Counted from the first letter of the stretch, positions 45,747 through 54,178 are shown. The stretch is 64,000 nucleotides of DNA from Weissella confusa (GCA_041871065.1 CP168942.1:1056501-1120500); one strand, 5' to 3'. A program made the numbers and translations. The notes: generated by a model not told the origin, from the sequence alone.

Positions 45747-47528
45747 ATGTCAACGAGACAAGATTTAATTCGCAATTTTGCAATTATTGCGCACATCGAC
45801 CACGGTAAGTCTACTTTGGCCGATCGTATTATGGAAATGACAAACACAGTATCAGAACGTGAAACTGAAGCCCAACTACTTGATGATTTGAGTGTTGAAA
45901 AGGCCCACGGTGTCACGGTTAAGTCTCGTACTGTGCGAAACTACTACATTGATAACAATGGGACTGAATATCAATATAACTTGATTGATACCCCAGGCCA
46001 CGTCGACTTTAACTATGAAGTCTCACGTTCATTGTCAGCAACTGATGGTGTGCTACTTTTGGTCGACGCCACTAAGGGTGTGCAAGCCCAAACAGTTGCT
46101 AATTACCGTTTGGCTAAGGCTGCCAACCTGGTTATTATTCCAATCGTTAATAAGATTGATAACATGGCTGCTGAAGTTGATAAGACGATTGAAGAATTGC
46201 TTGATTTGGATGAGTCATTTAAGGAAGAAGATATCCTCAAGATTTCAGCCAAGAGTGGTTTGGGTGTCGATGCGGTTCTAGAAGCAATTCGTGACCGTAT
46301 CCCTGCCCCACAAGGTGATGAAACGGGTAAGTTGAAGGCTTTGGTCTTCGACTCAAAGTTCGATCCTTACAAGGGTGTTATTGTTCAAGTGCGATTGTTT
46401 GATGGTCAATTGAAGTCTTCAGACAACGTGTTGTTCATGGCCAACAAGATTAAGTCACAAATCAAAGAAATGGGTGTCTTCTCACCTTTGATGACGCCAC
46501 TTGATACGCTTAAGGCTGGGGATGTTGGGTTCATTGTGACTGGTATCAAGGATGCCAAGGCGGTTCGTGTCGGTGATACGATTACGCTGGCTAATGATCC
46601 GGTTGCTGAGCCGCTTCCTGGTTATCAAGACGTTGAGCCAATGGTTTATGCCGGTCTTTACCCTCGTGGTAGTGAGTTTAAGGACTTGAAGATTGGTATT
46701 GAGAAGCTTGGTTTGAATGATGCCGCCTTCCAATATGAGCCAGAGCAATCTGAGGCTTTGGGGATGGGATTCCGTGGTGGATTCTTGGGAATCTTCCACT
46801 TGCAAATTATCCGTGAACGTTTGCAAGAAGAGTTTGGACTCGATGTTTTGACAACCATGCCAAATTCAACATACCGCGTAACGGTTAAGAATGAAGACGA
46901 GCCAATTTACGTTGAAAACCCTATCCAATTCCCTGATTACGGTCAAATTGTGAAGGTTGAAGAGCCTTACATGTTGGCTAAGATGACGTTGCCAAACGAA
47001 ATGTTGAACGACATTATGCGCTTGGCTGAAGGTCGTCGTGGTGAATTGGTGGACTTGGCAACGATTGGTTCAATGTTGATGGTTACCTACCGCATGCCAA
47101 TTTCAGAAATCGCCTATGACTTCTTCAATGAGTTGAAGTCAGCGTCACACGGATTTGCTACCCTTTCAACGGAGTTTGATTCATACCAAGAGTCAGATTT
47201 GGTTCGAATCGATATTGCGGTTGACTACGCTAAGGTTGATGCATTGACTTTCGTTATGCACCGTTCAAAGGTTGATCGTGTTGGAACTGAAATTGTGTCT
47301 AAGCTGAAGGATTTGATTCCACGCAAGTTGCAATCAATGCCAGTTCAAGCCATCGTTGAAGGTCGCGCCATCGCCCGTGCCGATGTGCCACCACTACGTA
47401 AGGCCGCTGCTTCTGGAACCAAGGTTTCAAAGAAGCAACAACAATTGCGCCGTCAAGGTCAAAAGAAGAGCGACATCGAATTGCCACAAGCAGTCTTTGA
47501 CGCCATTTTGGACATGAATAGTAATTAA
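45747..47528 (+). CDS. lepA: Divergent elongation factor 4 (LepA) paralogue
   Basis: Ribosomal back-translocase-type GTPase, 593 residues. G1 IIAHIDHGKST, G3 LIDTPGHVDF and G4 IVNKID are intact, and VEPMVYAGLYP, ALGMGFRGGFLGIFHLQII and the LKDLIPRKL C-terminal domain confirm the family. Two departures: switch I reads EKAHGVTVK where LepA has ERERGITIK, and the C-terminal tail (KAAASGTKVSKKQQQLRRQG) replaces the KCYGGDxxRKxKLL region. This suggests the second LepA type found in some lactobacilli rather than the housekeeping copy. ATG 45747 follows TTAGGAG. Confidence 0.85.
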   Translation: MSTRQDLIRNFAIIAHIDHGKSTLADRIMEMTNTVSERETEAQLLDDLSVEKAHGVTVKSRTVRNYYIDNNGTEYQYNLIDTPGHVDFNYEVSRSLSATDGVLLLVDATKGVQAQTVANYRLAKAANLVIIPIVNKIDNMAAEVDKTIEELLDLDESFKEEDILKISAKSGLGVDAVLEAIRDRIPAPQGDETGKLKALVFDSKFDPYKGVIVQVRLFDGQLKSSDNVLFMANKIKSQIKEMGVFSPLMTPLDTLKAGDVGFIVTGIKDAKAVRVGDTITLANDPVAEPLPGYQDVEPMVYAGLYPRGSEFKDLKIGIEKLGLNDAAFQYEPEQSEALGMGFRGGFLGIFHLQIIRERLQEEFGLDVLTTMPNSTYRVTVKNEDEPIYVENPIQFPDYGQIVKVEEPYMLAKMTLPNEMLNDIMRLAEGRRGELVDLATIGSMLMVTYRMPISEIAYDFFNELKSASHGFATLSTEFDSYQESDLVRIDIAVDYAKVDALTFVMHRSKVDRVGTEIVSKLKDLIPRKLQSMPVQAIVEGRAIARADVPPLRKAAASGTKVSKKQQQLRRQGQKKSDIELPQAVFDAILDMNSN

Positions 47529-47534
47529 TCAAAT

Positions 47535-47580
47535 AGCCTCGAACACGACTTTAAATTAAGTTGCGTTCGAGGCTTTATTG
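47535..47580 (+). terminator. Terminator of lepA
   Basis: AGCCTCGAAC pairs with GTTCGAGGCT, then TTATTGTTTT. Confidence 0.85.
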
Positions 47581-47620
47581 TTTTCTGCTATGAGAGTATA
47601 TATTTTGACTGAAAAACGGC

Positions 47621-47649
47621 TTGATTTACACACCACAGTTTTCTACACT
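47621..47649 (+). promoter_or_regulatory. Promoter of the DUF898-like gene
   Basis: TTGATT (47621-47626), 17 bases, TACACT (47644-47649), 54 bases before the ATG. Confidence 0.4.
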
Positions 47650-47702
47650 AGGTGTATTCATGTCCAGATTGGACTGATGTAAAAAGCTACGGGAGTATTT
47701 TT

Positions 47703-48029
47703 ATGGGACCAGAAACTAAGTTTGGCCGTCAATCGTTTTTTGATGGTGGTTTGCTATCGCTAATTGGTTGGAGCATTTTAGGGTTTATTGTCACTGTGTT
47801 CTCTGCTGGTATTCTATACCCTTGGGCATTAGTGATGGTGTACGGTTGGAAGATTAACCACACTGTTATTGACGGTCACCGCATGCAGTTTAACGGGTCT
47901 GCGGTTGGTCTATTTGGCAATTGGATCAAGTGGTTATTACTGATGATTATTACGCTAGGTATCTATGGATTTTGGGTTGGTATCAAATTGGAAGATTGGA
48001 AATCTAAGAATACGCGTTTTTTGAATTAG
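47703..48029 (+). CDS. DUF898 (YjgN)-like membrane protein
   Basis: 108 residues, two helices: LLSLIGWSILGFIVTVFSAG and WIKWLLLMIITLGIYGFWVG. The YPWALVMVYGWKINHTVIDG segment, QFNGSAVGLFG and the final ITLGIYGFWV match one unit of the YjgN/DUF898 fold. Function unknown. ATG 47703 has CGGGAG upstream; the longer frame to 47652 is not needed. Confidence 0.7.
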   Translation: MGPETKFGRQSFFDGGLLSLIGWSILGFIVTVFSAGILYPWALVMVYGWKINHTVIDGHRMQFNGSAVGLFGNWIKWLLLMIITLGIYGFWVGIKLEDWKSKNTRFLN

Positions 48030-48037
48030 TCCCAGAT

Positions 48038-48065
48038 ATGACAATTCAAAAAATTGCTATATAAT
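48038..48065 (+). promoter_or_regulatory. Promoter placing transcription start at the ATG (leaderless)
   Basis: ATGACA (48038-48043), 16 bases, TATAAT (48060-48065); only 6 bases separate the -10 from ATG 48072. Confidence 0.5.
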
Positions 48066-48071
48066 AGTGGC

Positions 48072-48632
48072 ATGAATAATCTACAAACGATTCGTGAGTT
48101 CTTTCAATTGGGAACCACTGAAGTAAGCACTGCACTACAACTGTCACCAGATGAATTACGCGCCTATGAATCAGGTGAAAAGCAGCCTGAAATCTTGATG
48201 TGGCAACGTTTTTCTGAATATTACGCGGATAAATTCCACGTGCCAGCCCTACCTGACATGGTTGAGCCAATCCACTTCCGTCTCAGTGTGGACTACTTAA
48301 TGAATATTGGTCTAACGATGAACGATTTGATGGCGTTTAAGTGGTACTTTGATAACACGCGTCCAGAAATCGGTGAGTTCACGATTGCCTTGTATGAACC
48401 CGGCACAACCAAGATTGAACGTCGTACGACTGACTTGCCGGCTGTACTTGATGAATACGCTGGCTATATCTTGTTAAACAATGATGGCTCACTTAACCAA
48501 TTTATCGATGAGCGTAACAACGACAAGATTAGCGATTGGCGCTTGCTATTGTACAAAAACGACAATTTCATGGTTGATGTCACACCAGATTTGATGTATT
48601 TCGAATATTTGGTAAACATGACCGTTATGTAG
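48072..48632 (+). CDS. XRE-type HTH N-terminal protein, probable leaderless mRNA
   Basis: 186 residues. Residues 1-50 form a helix-turn-helix of Xre type (LQTIREFFQLGTTEVSTALQ, then LSPDELRAYESGEKQPEILM); the rest is a unique alpha/beta domain of unknown role ending in FEYLVNMTVM. There is no Shine-Dalgarno before ATG 48072 and the -10 ends 6 bases before it, so the mRNA may begin at the start codon. A perfect palindromic terminator follows. Confidence 0.65.
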   Translation: MNNLQTIREFFQLGTTEVSTALQLSPDELRAYESGEKQPEILMWQRFSEYYADKFHVPALPDMVEPIHFRLSVDYLMNIGLTMNDLMAFKWYFDNTRPEIGEFTIALYEPGTTKIERRTTDLPAVLDEYAGYILLNNDGSLNQFIDERNNDKISDWRLLLYKNDNFMVDVTPDLMYFEYLVNMTVM

Positions 48633-48633
48633 A

Positions 48634-48663
48634 AAAAGGAGATCTCATATGAGATCTCCTTTT
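48634..48663. terminator. Perfect palindromic bidirectional terminator
   Basis: A 15-base arm (AAAAGGAGATCTCAT) followed at once by its complement; serves both the XRE gene and the convergent SDR gene. Confidence 0.85.
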
Positions 48664-48670
48664 CTGCATG

Positions 48671-49408
48671 CTATTTAATTGTCCAGCCACCATCGATGGT
48701 AAACACTTGTCCCTGTACATAGCTTGATTCTGGACTTGTGAGATATAACGTCATATCAGCAACTTCTTGCGCAACTGCCCAACGTTTAACGGGGGTTTCA
48801 GCAGCAACCTGCTTAGCCATTGCACCATCGCCGGCGAAATCAGCCGCATTCATTGGTGTGTTGATGGCACCGGGCGCAATTGCATTAATATGAACGCCTT
48901 GGTCAGCATAATCCAAAGCCAATTGTTTCATCCAGCCGACTAAGGCGTGCTTTGACATCGTGTAAGCTGCCCCGCCACCACCAGCAATTTGACCGGCGAT
49001 TGAGGCCATGAACACCATTTGTCCAGTTTGGCGTGTCACCATGTGTGGTAAGACAGCTAAACTTAATTGCACAGCAGCGTTAACATTGACGTTCATCAAT
49101 TGTTGAATAGCAGCAAAGTCAGTGTCTAAGGCTGGTGTGAATGCATCTAATACACCGGCAGTGCTGAGAAAGATATCAACACTGCTTAGTTCGGCGTTAT
49201 GCGACGCAATCCACTCGCCTAATCGGGTCATATCACTTAAATCTAGTTGATATGGTGTCAAACGATCGTGCGTAACTGGTATTGGTTGCTTATCAATTGC
49301 GATGACCGTCGCCCCAGCATCTAAATAGGTGTTTAACTGGGCTAATCCAATCCCTGATGCAGCCCCAGTTAACAAAATGGTTTGATTTTTATAATCTTGT
49401 GTAATCAT
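48671..49408 (-). CDS. Short-chain dehydrogenase/reductase (FabG-like)
   Basis: 245 residues, classical SDR. TGAASGIG cofactor loop, NxAG-like STAGV, catalytic Ser in MASIAGQ, YTMSK (Tyr-x3-Lys) and the C-terminal GQVFTIDGGWT. The ATG overlaps the queT stop by one base (TAATG), so it is translated from the preQ1-riboswitch transcript. Substrate unknown; a link to queuosine salvage is suggested only by context. Confidence 0.85.
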   Translation of the reverse strand: MITQDYKNQTILLTGAASGIGLAQLNTYLDAGATVIAIDKQPIPVTHDRLTPYQLDLSDMTRLGEWIASHNAELSSVDIFLSTAGVLDAFTPALDTDFAAIQQLMNVNVNAAVQLSLAVLPHMVTRQTGQMVFMASIAGQIAGGGGAAYTMSKHALVGWMKQLALDYADQGVHINAIAPGAINTPMNAADFAGDGAMAKQVAAETPVKRWAVAQEVADMTLYLTSPESSYVQGQVFTIDGGWTIK

Positions 49409-49905
49409 TATTTTTCCAAATCAACACGCTTGTTCAAAATGTAGAAGATAACAGCGCCGATAATCAAAGCTGCTAGCTCACCGAGGGCTGTCCAAGCAAA
49501 TGTTGCCCAGAATGGCGTCTTGGCCATAAAGTACAACTCGGCGGCAACAACCCACATCATTAATGCATCGATAACGGTGCTAATTGCTAGTCGCTTAACC
49601 ACGCTCTTAACCTTACGCGTGGCAAAGTAAGACATCGTGGTCATAGCCAATGTCCCAGCTGTACCGACAATCATGTCGACAATGCCGTATGGTGACCAAA
49701 TATTGGCGATGAATACCCCAATCGTCAAAGCGATGATGTAGCGCTTGTTGAAGACGACCAAATGGTTAAAGCCTTCAGAAAAGCGTAGTTGGAATGGGCC
49801 GTATGACGCAAATGGCAAAGCCACAGTTGCTACAGCATATAAAGCTGCGATAACGGCAATTAGTGAAATATCACGCGCTGAAAAAGAGCGCTTTTTCGTG
49901 TCCAT
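49408..49905 (-). CDS. queT: QueT, S component of the queuosine-precursor ECF transporter
   Basis: 165 residues, five or six helices (ISLIAVIAALYAVATVAL, GPFQLRFSEGFNHLVVF, YIIALTIGVFIANIW, IVGTAGTLAMTTMSYF, ALGELAALIIGAVIFYIL). The PFQLRFSE segment and GTAGTL match QueT family proteins that bind preQ1/preQ0 for an energy-coupling-factor importer. Preceded by a preQ1 riboswitch, which confirms the assignment. Confidence 0.92.
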   Translation of the reverse strand: MDTKKRSFSARDISLIAVIAALYAVATVALPFASYGPFQLRFSEGFNHLVVFNKRYIIALTIGVFIANIWSPYGIVDMIVGTAGTLAMTTMSYFATRKVKSVVKRLAISTVIDALMMWVVAAELYFMAKTPFWATFAWTALGELAALIIGAVIFYILNKRVDLEK

Positions 49906-49914
49906 ATTTAATTC

Positions 49915-49952
49915 TCTCCTAGTTTTTTTGAGTGGGATGGTTACGAACCACT
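49915..49952 (-). promoter_or_regulatory. preQ1 class I riboswitch
   Basis: Minus strand: AGTGG (49952-49948), loop beginning TTCG, CCACT (49935-49931), then an A-rich tail CAAAAAAACTAGG (49930-49918) that runs into the ribosome site AGGAGAG (49920-49914), 8 bases before the queT ATG. The short hairpin, GGTTC, A-tail and CTAGG match the preQ1-I consensus; ligand binding would hide the ribosome site. Confidence 0.85.
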
Positions 49953-50073
49953 AACTTACAGCATAGCAAAATCACTCCTTATCGGCAATAAGCGTTTTTC
50001 AGGACGACCTTGTCAAAATCCTCCCAGTTATGGTAATTTGGAAAAACACTTATTTTTTCCATGGAGGATTTTT

Positions 50074-50541
50074 ATGAAACGCTTTTTTGAACGATCATTT
50101 ATTTTGGGTATCGTCACAACGTTGATGATGGTGACGATAATTAGTATTTGGAATGGTACTTGGGTTGCGGGTTGGCATGAGAAAACAATTCTTGCAACAC
50201 TAACTATTGTACCGTTGACGTTCATACTAGCGTTCTTGTTGAAGGAAAACGTGACTTTGCCATTGGTTGTTAAGCTACACAATGTCTTGCCAGCTTGGTT
50301 CAGTCGCCTAATTCCGCGTCGTCACTCGATGGCAGTGTTCATTGTCACGGGTAACGTTTCGATTATGTCATTTTACGGGTTGTACATGTCTCATCACTAC
50401 GACACGCATCACTTGATTCATTCCTACTTTATTCAATGGGCCCACACGCTACTCTTCGCGATTCCACTATTGCTTTTCGTGGTTCGCCCACTTGTGAATG
50501 GCGTATTCGACCTCGTTTGGCGTCAAGAAGACGCAGCTTAA
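50074..50541 (+). CDS. Four-helix membrane protein, DUF2798-like
   Basis: 155 residues. Two repeats of a two-helix hairpin: FILGIVTTLMMVTIISIWNG, then TILATLTIVPLTFILAFLL; and AVFIVTGNVSIMSFYGLYM, then HTLLFAIPLLLFVVRPLV. The repeat pattern resembles DUF2798 proteins. ATG 50074 follows GGAGG. Single gene. Confidence 0.6.
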   Translation: MKRFFERSFILGIVTTLMMVTIISIWNGTWVAGWHEKTILATLTIVPLTFILAFLLKENVTLPLVVKLHNVLPAWFSRLIPRRHSMAVFIVTGNVSIMSFYGLYMSHHYDTHHLIHSYFIQWAHTLLFAIPLLLFVVRPLVNGVFDLVWRQEDAA

Positions 50542-50566
50542 ATTATATTAATAGCATAAGTTGCCT

Positions 50567-50597
50567 AGCCTGATTGTCCTGAAAATCAGGCTTTTTT
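50567..50597 (+). terminator. Terminator after the four-helix protein
   Basis: AGCCTGATT pairs with AATCAGGCT, then T's. Confidence 0.9.
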
Positions 50598-50642
50598 AGT
50601 TCCGGAAATTAGATTTATATGTGAACTTTTGGTAAGCTGTTA

Positions 50643-50658
50643 CTCGTACATGTACGAG
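50643..50658. promoter_or_regulatory. 16-base perfect palindrome abutting the ribosome site
   Basis: CTCGTACATGTACGAG; its right end shares bases with AGGAGGT (50657-50663), the ribosome site of the next gene. Could be a repressor operator or an RNA hairpin masking translation. Confidence 0.5.
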
Positions 50659-50666
50659 GAGGTCAC

Positions 50667-52274
50667 ATGAAAAATTCAAAAAAGGCCAAGAAAATCGGGT
50701 TATTCCAGCTTGTTATGCTGGGACTTGGTTCTCTAATTGGGTCAGGTTGGCTATTTGGCGCTTGGGAAGCTTCTCAAGTTGCAGGTCCAGCCGCTATCAT
50801 ATCCTGGGTAATTGGCGGTATTGTTATCGGAACAATCGCCTATAACTATATTGAACTTGGTACGATGTTCCCACAATCTGGTGGGATGAGTAAATACGCA
50901 CAGTATACCCACGGTTCGTTACTCGGATTCATTGCTTCATGGGCGAACTGGATTTCTTTGATTACTTTGATTCCAATTGAGTCAGTTGCGGCTGTTCAGT
51001 ATATGAGTTCATGGCCTTGGTCATGGGCGAAATGGACGCAGAGCTTCATGGCAAATGGTTCAATTACATCTGAAGGGTTATTAGCAGTTTTCTTTTTCAT
51101 CGCTGTGTTCACGTTGTTGAATTACTGGTCAGTGGAGCTATTAACGAACTTTACGAGCTTAATCTCAGTCTTTAAAATTGGGGTGCCGTTGCTAACGATC
51201 ATCATGTTGACGATGTCGGGTTTTCACCCAGAAAACTACGGGACATCATTACATGAGTTTATGCCATATGGTACAGCACCAATCTTTGCAGCCACGACTG
51301 TTTCGGGGATTATCTTTTCATTTAACGCCTTTCAAACGGTTATCAACATGGGAAGTGAGATTGAAAACCCTAAGCAAAACATCGGTCGCGGTATCGTCTA
51401 TTCGTTATTAATTAGTGGTGTGTTATACATCCTGCTTCAAAGCACTTTTATCACAGCTTTGAAGCCTGACATGATTGCAGCTAGCGGTTGGCATGGCATT
51501 AACTTTGCATCACCGTTTGCTGACTTGGCAATTTTGCTTGGTATTCATTGGCTTTCAGTGTTGTTGTACATGGATGCTTTCGTTTCACCATTTGGGACTG
51601 GGGTCTCATTCGTAGCGTCATCTAGTCGTACGTTGGCGGCCATGGTTTCTAATAACCATATTCCAAAATTCGTTGGTAAGATTAACGAAAAATACGGTAC
51701 ACCGCGTATCGCGATGGTGGTTAATGCCATTCTCAGTATGCTGATGGTGTCTATCTTCCGTTCATGGGGAACGCTAGCTAGTGTTATCTCAACGTCAACG
51801 TTGATTGCCTACCTAACTGGCCCCGTCACAGTTATTTCATTACGTGAAATGGCGCCTGAGTTTAATCGCCCATTCCGCGGTAAGATTCTAAAAATTATGG
51901 CGCCACTATCGTTTGTTTTGGCATCACTTGCGACTTACTGGGCGATGTGGCCCACGACAGTTCAAGTTATTTTAGTTATCTTGCTCGGATTGCCTTTCTA
52001 CTTTTACTACGAGTGGCGCACTGGTTTCAACAAGACGAAACGTGCGTTTGAAGGTAGTTTCTGGATGATTGGTTATTTGATTTTTATCTCAATCATGTCA
52101 TACATCGGATCGAAGGAATTTAACGGTCAAAATTGGATTCATTATCCATTTGATTTCATAGTCATTATTGCTGGCTCACTGTTGTTCTATTATTGGGGAA
52201 CTGTTAGCCACGTGATGACCAAATACTTTAAGCAAGCGCAACGCGTTAATGCGAAAGTGAAAGTTAAAAAGTAA
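50667..52274 (+). CDS. APC-superfamily amino acid permease (YveA/aspartate-symporter-like)
   Basis: 535 residues, 12 to 14 helices: LVMLGLGSLIGSGWLFGAWE (helix 1), GGMSKYAQYTHGSLLGFIAS, SFNAFQTVINMGSEIENPKQ (helix 6) and a long C-terminal extension with two more helices. Size and motifs fit the aspartate:proton symporter YveA group and related LAB permeases. AGGAGGT ribosome site overlapped by a palindrome. Single gene with terminator. Confidence 0.8.
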   Translation: MKNSKKAKKIGLFQLVMLGLGSLIGSGWLFGAWEASQVAGPAAIISWVIGGIVIGTIAYNYIELGTMFPQSGGMSKYAQYTHGSLLGFIASWANWISLITLIPIESVAAVQYMSSWPWSWAKWTQSFMANGSITSEGLLAVFFFIAVFTLLNYWSVELLTNFTSLISVFKIGVPLLTIIMLTMSGFHPENYGTSLHEFMPYGTAPIFAATTVSGIIFSFNAFQTVINMGSEIENPKQNIGRGIVYSLLISGVLYILLQSTFITALKPDMIAASGWHGINFASPFADLAILLGIHWLSVLLYMDAFVSPFGTGVSFVASSSRTLAAMVSNNHIPKFVGKINEKYGTPRIAMVVNAILSMLMVSIFRSWGTLASVISTSTLIAYLTGPVTVISLREMAPEFNRPFRGKILKIMAPLSFVLASLATYWAMWPTTVQVILVILLGLPFYFYYEWRTGFNKTKRAFEGSFWMIGYLIFISIMSYIGSKEFNGQNWIHYPFDFIVIIAGSLLFYYWGTVSHVMTKYFKQAQRVNAKVKVKK

Positions 52275-52279
52275 CTGAA

Positions 52280-52311
52280 AAATGCCGGATGATTCAAGTC
52301 ATCCGGCATTT
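52280..52311. terminator. Bidirectional terminator, permease / SDR
   Basis: AAATGCCGGATGA pairs with TCATCCGGCATTT across a six-base loop, with T-run. Confidence 0.9.
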
Positions 52312-52336
52312 TTTAATGTGAGTTTTATTTTTAATA

Positions 52337-53071
52337 TTAAGCGCGCCACTTGGTCAAGTACTCGTTAGCGGCATCAACGTCAGGCACACGCAAGCGTTGG
52401 CCAGTCATCGACTCAGTGTTCTTAAAGTGCAATGCACCGATTAGTTCACCAACCATCTTTGACGTTACATAACTATCCTTGCGGTACAAAGATGGTCGAA
52501 CACGTGTGTTAACTGGGCCAAGAATCAATGAGTTAACGTTGAAACGGCCTGCCATTTCAACAGCGTACAGCTCGCTCATCATGAGAACAGCTGCCCCGGC
52601 TGGTGCGACTGGACCTGAGAACTTACTGAAAGCAGCATCTTCTGCGGAAACACCACTAATAAATGTGTAGTTCGCACCTTGGCGAAGCAACGGCATCAAC
52701 GTCTTGCTGGCAACGAAGTGAGCCGTCAACAAGCCTTGCATCAATTCTTCCCACTCTGCCTTAGTGATGTCAGTCAAAGCAGCGCCCTGCCACCAACCGC
52801 CAAGTGATGAGACCATGCCGTCTAGTTGTTCGAAGTTATCAACAATCACATCGTGCATCTTTTGTGCGTCATCTTCATTTGAAATATCACCGAACAAGTA
52901 GAACACGTTCTTACGGAATGGTTGATCAACAAATCCTAATGCATCCAACGCTTTTTCTTCAGAACGAGATGGCACTAGTACGGTTGCGCCATTCTCTGCT
53001 AAATACTTGACGATGCCCTCACCAACGGCCCCGGTTCCACCGGCGACCAAAATAACTTTACCCTCGTACAT
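52337..53071 (-). CDS. Atypical SDR-fold protein lacking Tyr-x3-Lys
   Basis: 244 residues. Rossmann loop GGTGAVGEG (residues 11-19), GDISNEDDA, a serine at 139 (FISGVS) as in the catalytic position, but the expected YxxxK around residues 155-160 reads PVAPAGAAV. NAD(P) binding is likely, normal SDR catalysis is not. Could be a sensor or binding protein. Single gene between a permease and mleR. Confidence 0.75.
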   Translation of the reverse strand: MYEGKVILVAGGTGAVGEGIVKYLAENGATVLVPSRSEEKALDALGFVDQPFRKNVFYLFGDISNEDDAQKMHDVIVDNFEQLDGMVSSLGGWWQGAALTDITKAEWEELMQGLLTAHFVASKTLMPLLRQGANYTFISGVSAEDAAFSKFSGPVAPAGAAVLMMSELYAVEMAGRFNVNSLILGPVNTRVRPSLYRKDSYVTSKMVGELIGALHFKNTESMTGQRLRVPDVDAANEYLTKWRA

Positions 53072-53168
53072 ATTATTTGCCTCTTGTTTCGTTAATTCGT
53101 ATGGCTATCATACCTACTTTCGGCGCGCGAGTGTTGCAAAAAGGGAACGTTTTTAAGTGAATGAGCGC

Positions 53169-54047
53169 TTATTTATCAGTATATTCGCGGATAACCTGCA
53201 AGATGTCAGCACGGGCGTCGTTGACATGGACGCTTTCACGAGCTAGCAGATAGATGTCAAACGTTGGTACGTCGTCATTTAATAACTTGATAAAGTGCAT
53301 GTCGCGATCAGTTTCCTGTAGGGCTAACGTCGTTATCAAGGTCATTCCTAGCCCCTCCTTCACCACGCCTTTTAAAGCTTCGACGTTTGAAGTTGTGTAA
53401 AGAATACGTGGGAATGTTTCGGTGCTGCTCGTCAGCTCTTTAAACACCCGACTGTGGATGAAACCTTCGTTCAACAAAATGAAATCGTCGTTAGCGACGT
53501 CTTCAAAGTACATTTCATCTGGTAAAGCTTTATTTGTTGTCGCAAGCACAAATGGAAAGGATGCGACCTTTTGTGCGACAACACCAGGAATATGAACTTG
53601 ATCAATAGAAGCAACCAAACCGAAGTTTAGCTTTCCGTCAGCAATTTGAGCCATTAAATCCGCACTACCCATTTCAACCGCTTCGAAGTTCGGCAGCAAA
53701 TGACGCTTAGCTAGCTGACGGGTTACCGGCATAAAATAGTAAGTTCCGATAATTGGTGGCAAACCAAAACGTAACTTTTTCAAAGAATGCAGGCGAACTT
53801 CTTCCTTGGTAAACGCAATTTCACTTTGAATCTGCTTGGCCAAGTCCAAAACCAGTTCACCGGTTCGCGTGAGTTCCACTGATTTTTTTGACGCATGTCG
53901 TTCTAACAATTCGCTATCAAACTCTTCTTCGAGTCGCTTGATGGCGTACGTAATAGTTGGTTGTGTGACACCAAACTGCTCTGACACAGCTGTGAACTGC
54001 TTTAACTCCGCAAGGGCAGAGAAGTAAGACAAGTCTTTAAAGTTCAT
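53169..54047 (-). CDS. mleR: LysR-family regulator of the malolactic operon
   Basis: 292 residues. N-terminal winged HTH (FSALAELKQFTAVSEQFGVT, QPTITYAIKRLEEEFDSELL) and a periplasmic-binding-like effector domain (LRFGLPPIIGTYYFMPV; LNEGFIHSRVFKEL). Divergent from malolactic enzyme, the standard mleR arrangement; probably activates mleS-mleP with malate. ATG 54047 has AAAGGGGCG upstream. A palindrome at 54107-54122 is a likely binding site. Confidence 0.87.
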   Translation of the reverse strand: MNFKDLSYFSALAELKQFTAVSEQFGVTQPTITYAIKRLEEEFDSELLERHASKKSVELTRTGELVLDLAKQIQSEIAFTKEEVRLHSLKKLRFGLPPIIGTYYFMPVTRQLAKRHLLPNFEAVEMGSADLMAQIADGKLNFGLVASIDQVHIPGVVAQKVASFPFVLATTNKALPDEMYFEDVANDDFILLNEGFIHSRVFKELTSSTETFPRILYTTSNVEALKGVVKEGLGMTLITTLALQETDRDMHFIKLLNDDVPTFDIYLLARESVHVNDARADILQVIREYTDK

Positions 54048-54102
54048 TGCGACGCCCCTTCTTTCGTTGTTATAAATAAATTTTATCATATCTGTTTAAT
54101 TT

Positions 54103-54132
54103 GACTATAAAAATTTATAGGTAGTAGACTGG
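54103..54132 (+). promoter_or_regulatory. mleS promoter with overlapping palindromic operator
   Basis: TTGACT (54103-54108), 18 bases, TAGACT (54127-54132). CTATAAAAATTTATAG (54107-54122), a perfect inverted repeat with a T-N-A LysR-like layout, fills the spacer. Confidence 0.55.
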
Positions 54133-54178
54133 GCACCGCTAAGAAATTATTTATAGATTTAAGGGAGATGTTTACACC

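Noticed and set aside
48634..48663. 30-base perfect palindrome as a possible operator or mobile-element end
   Set aside because: Lies between convergent genes with T-runs both ways; best explained as a bidirectional terminator.
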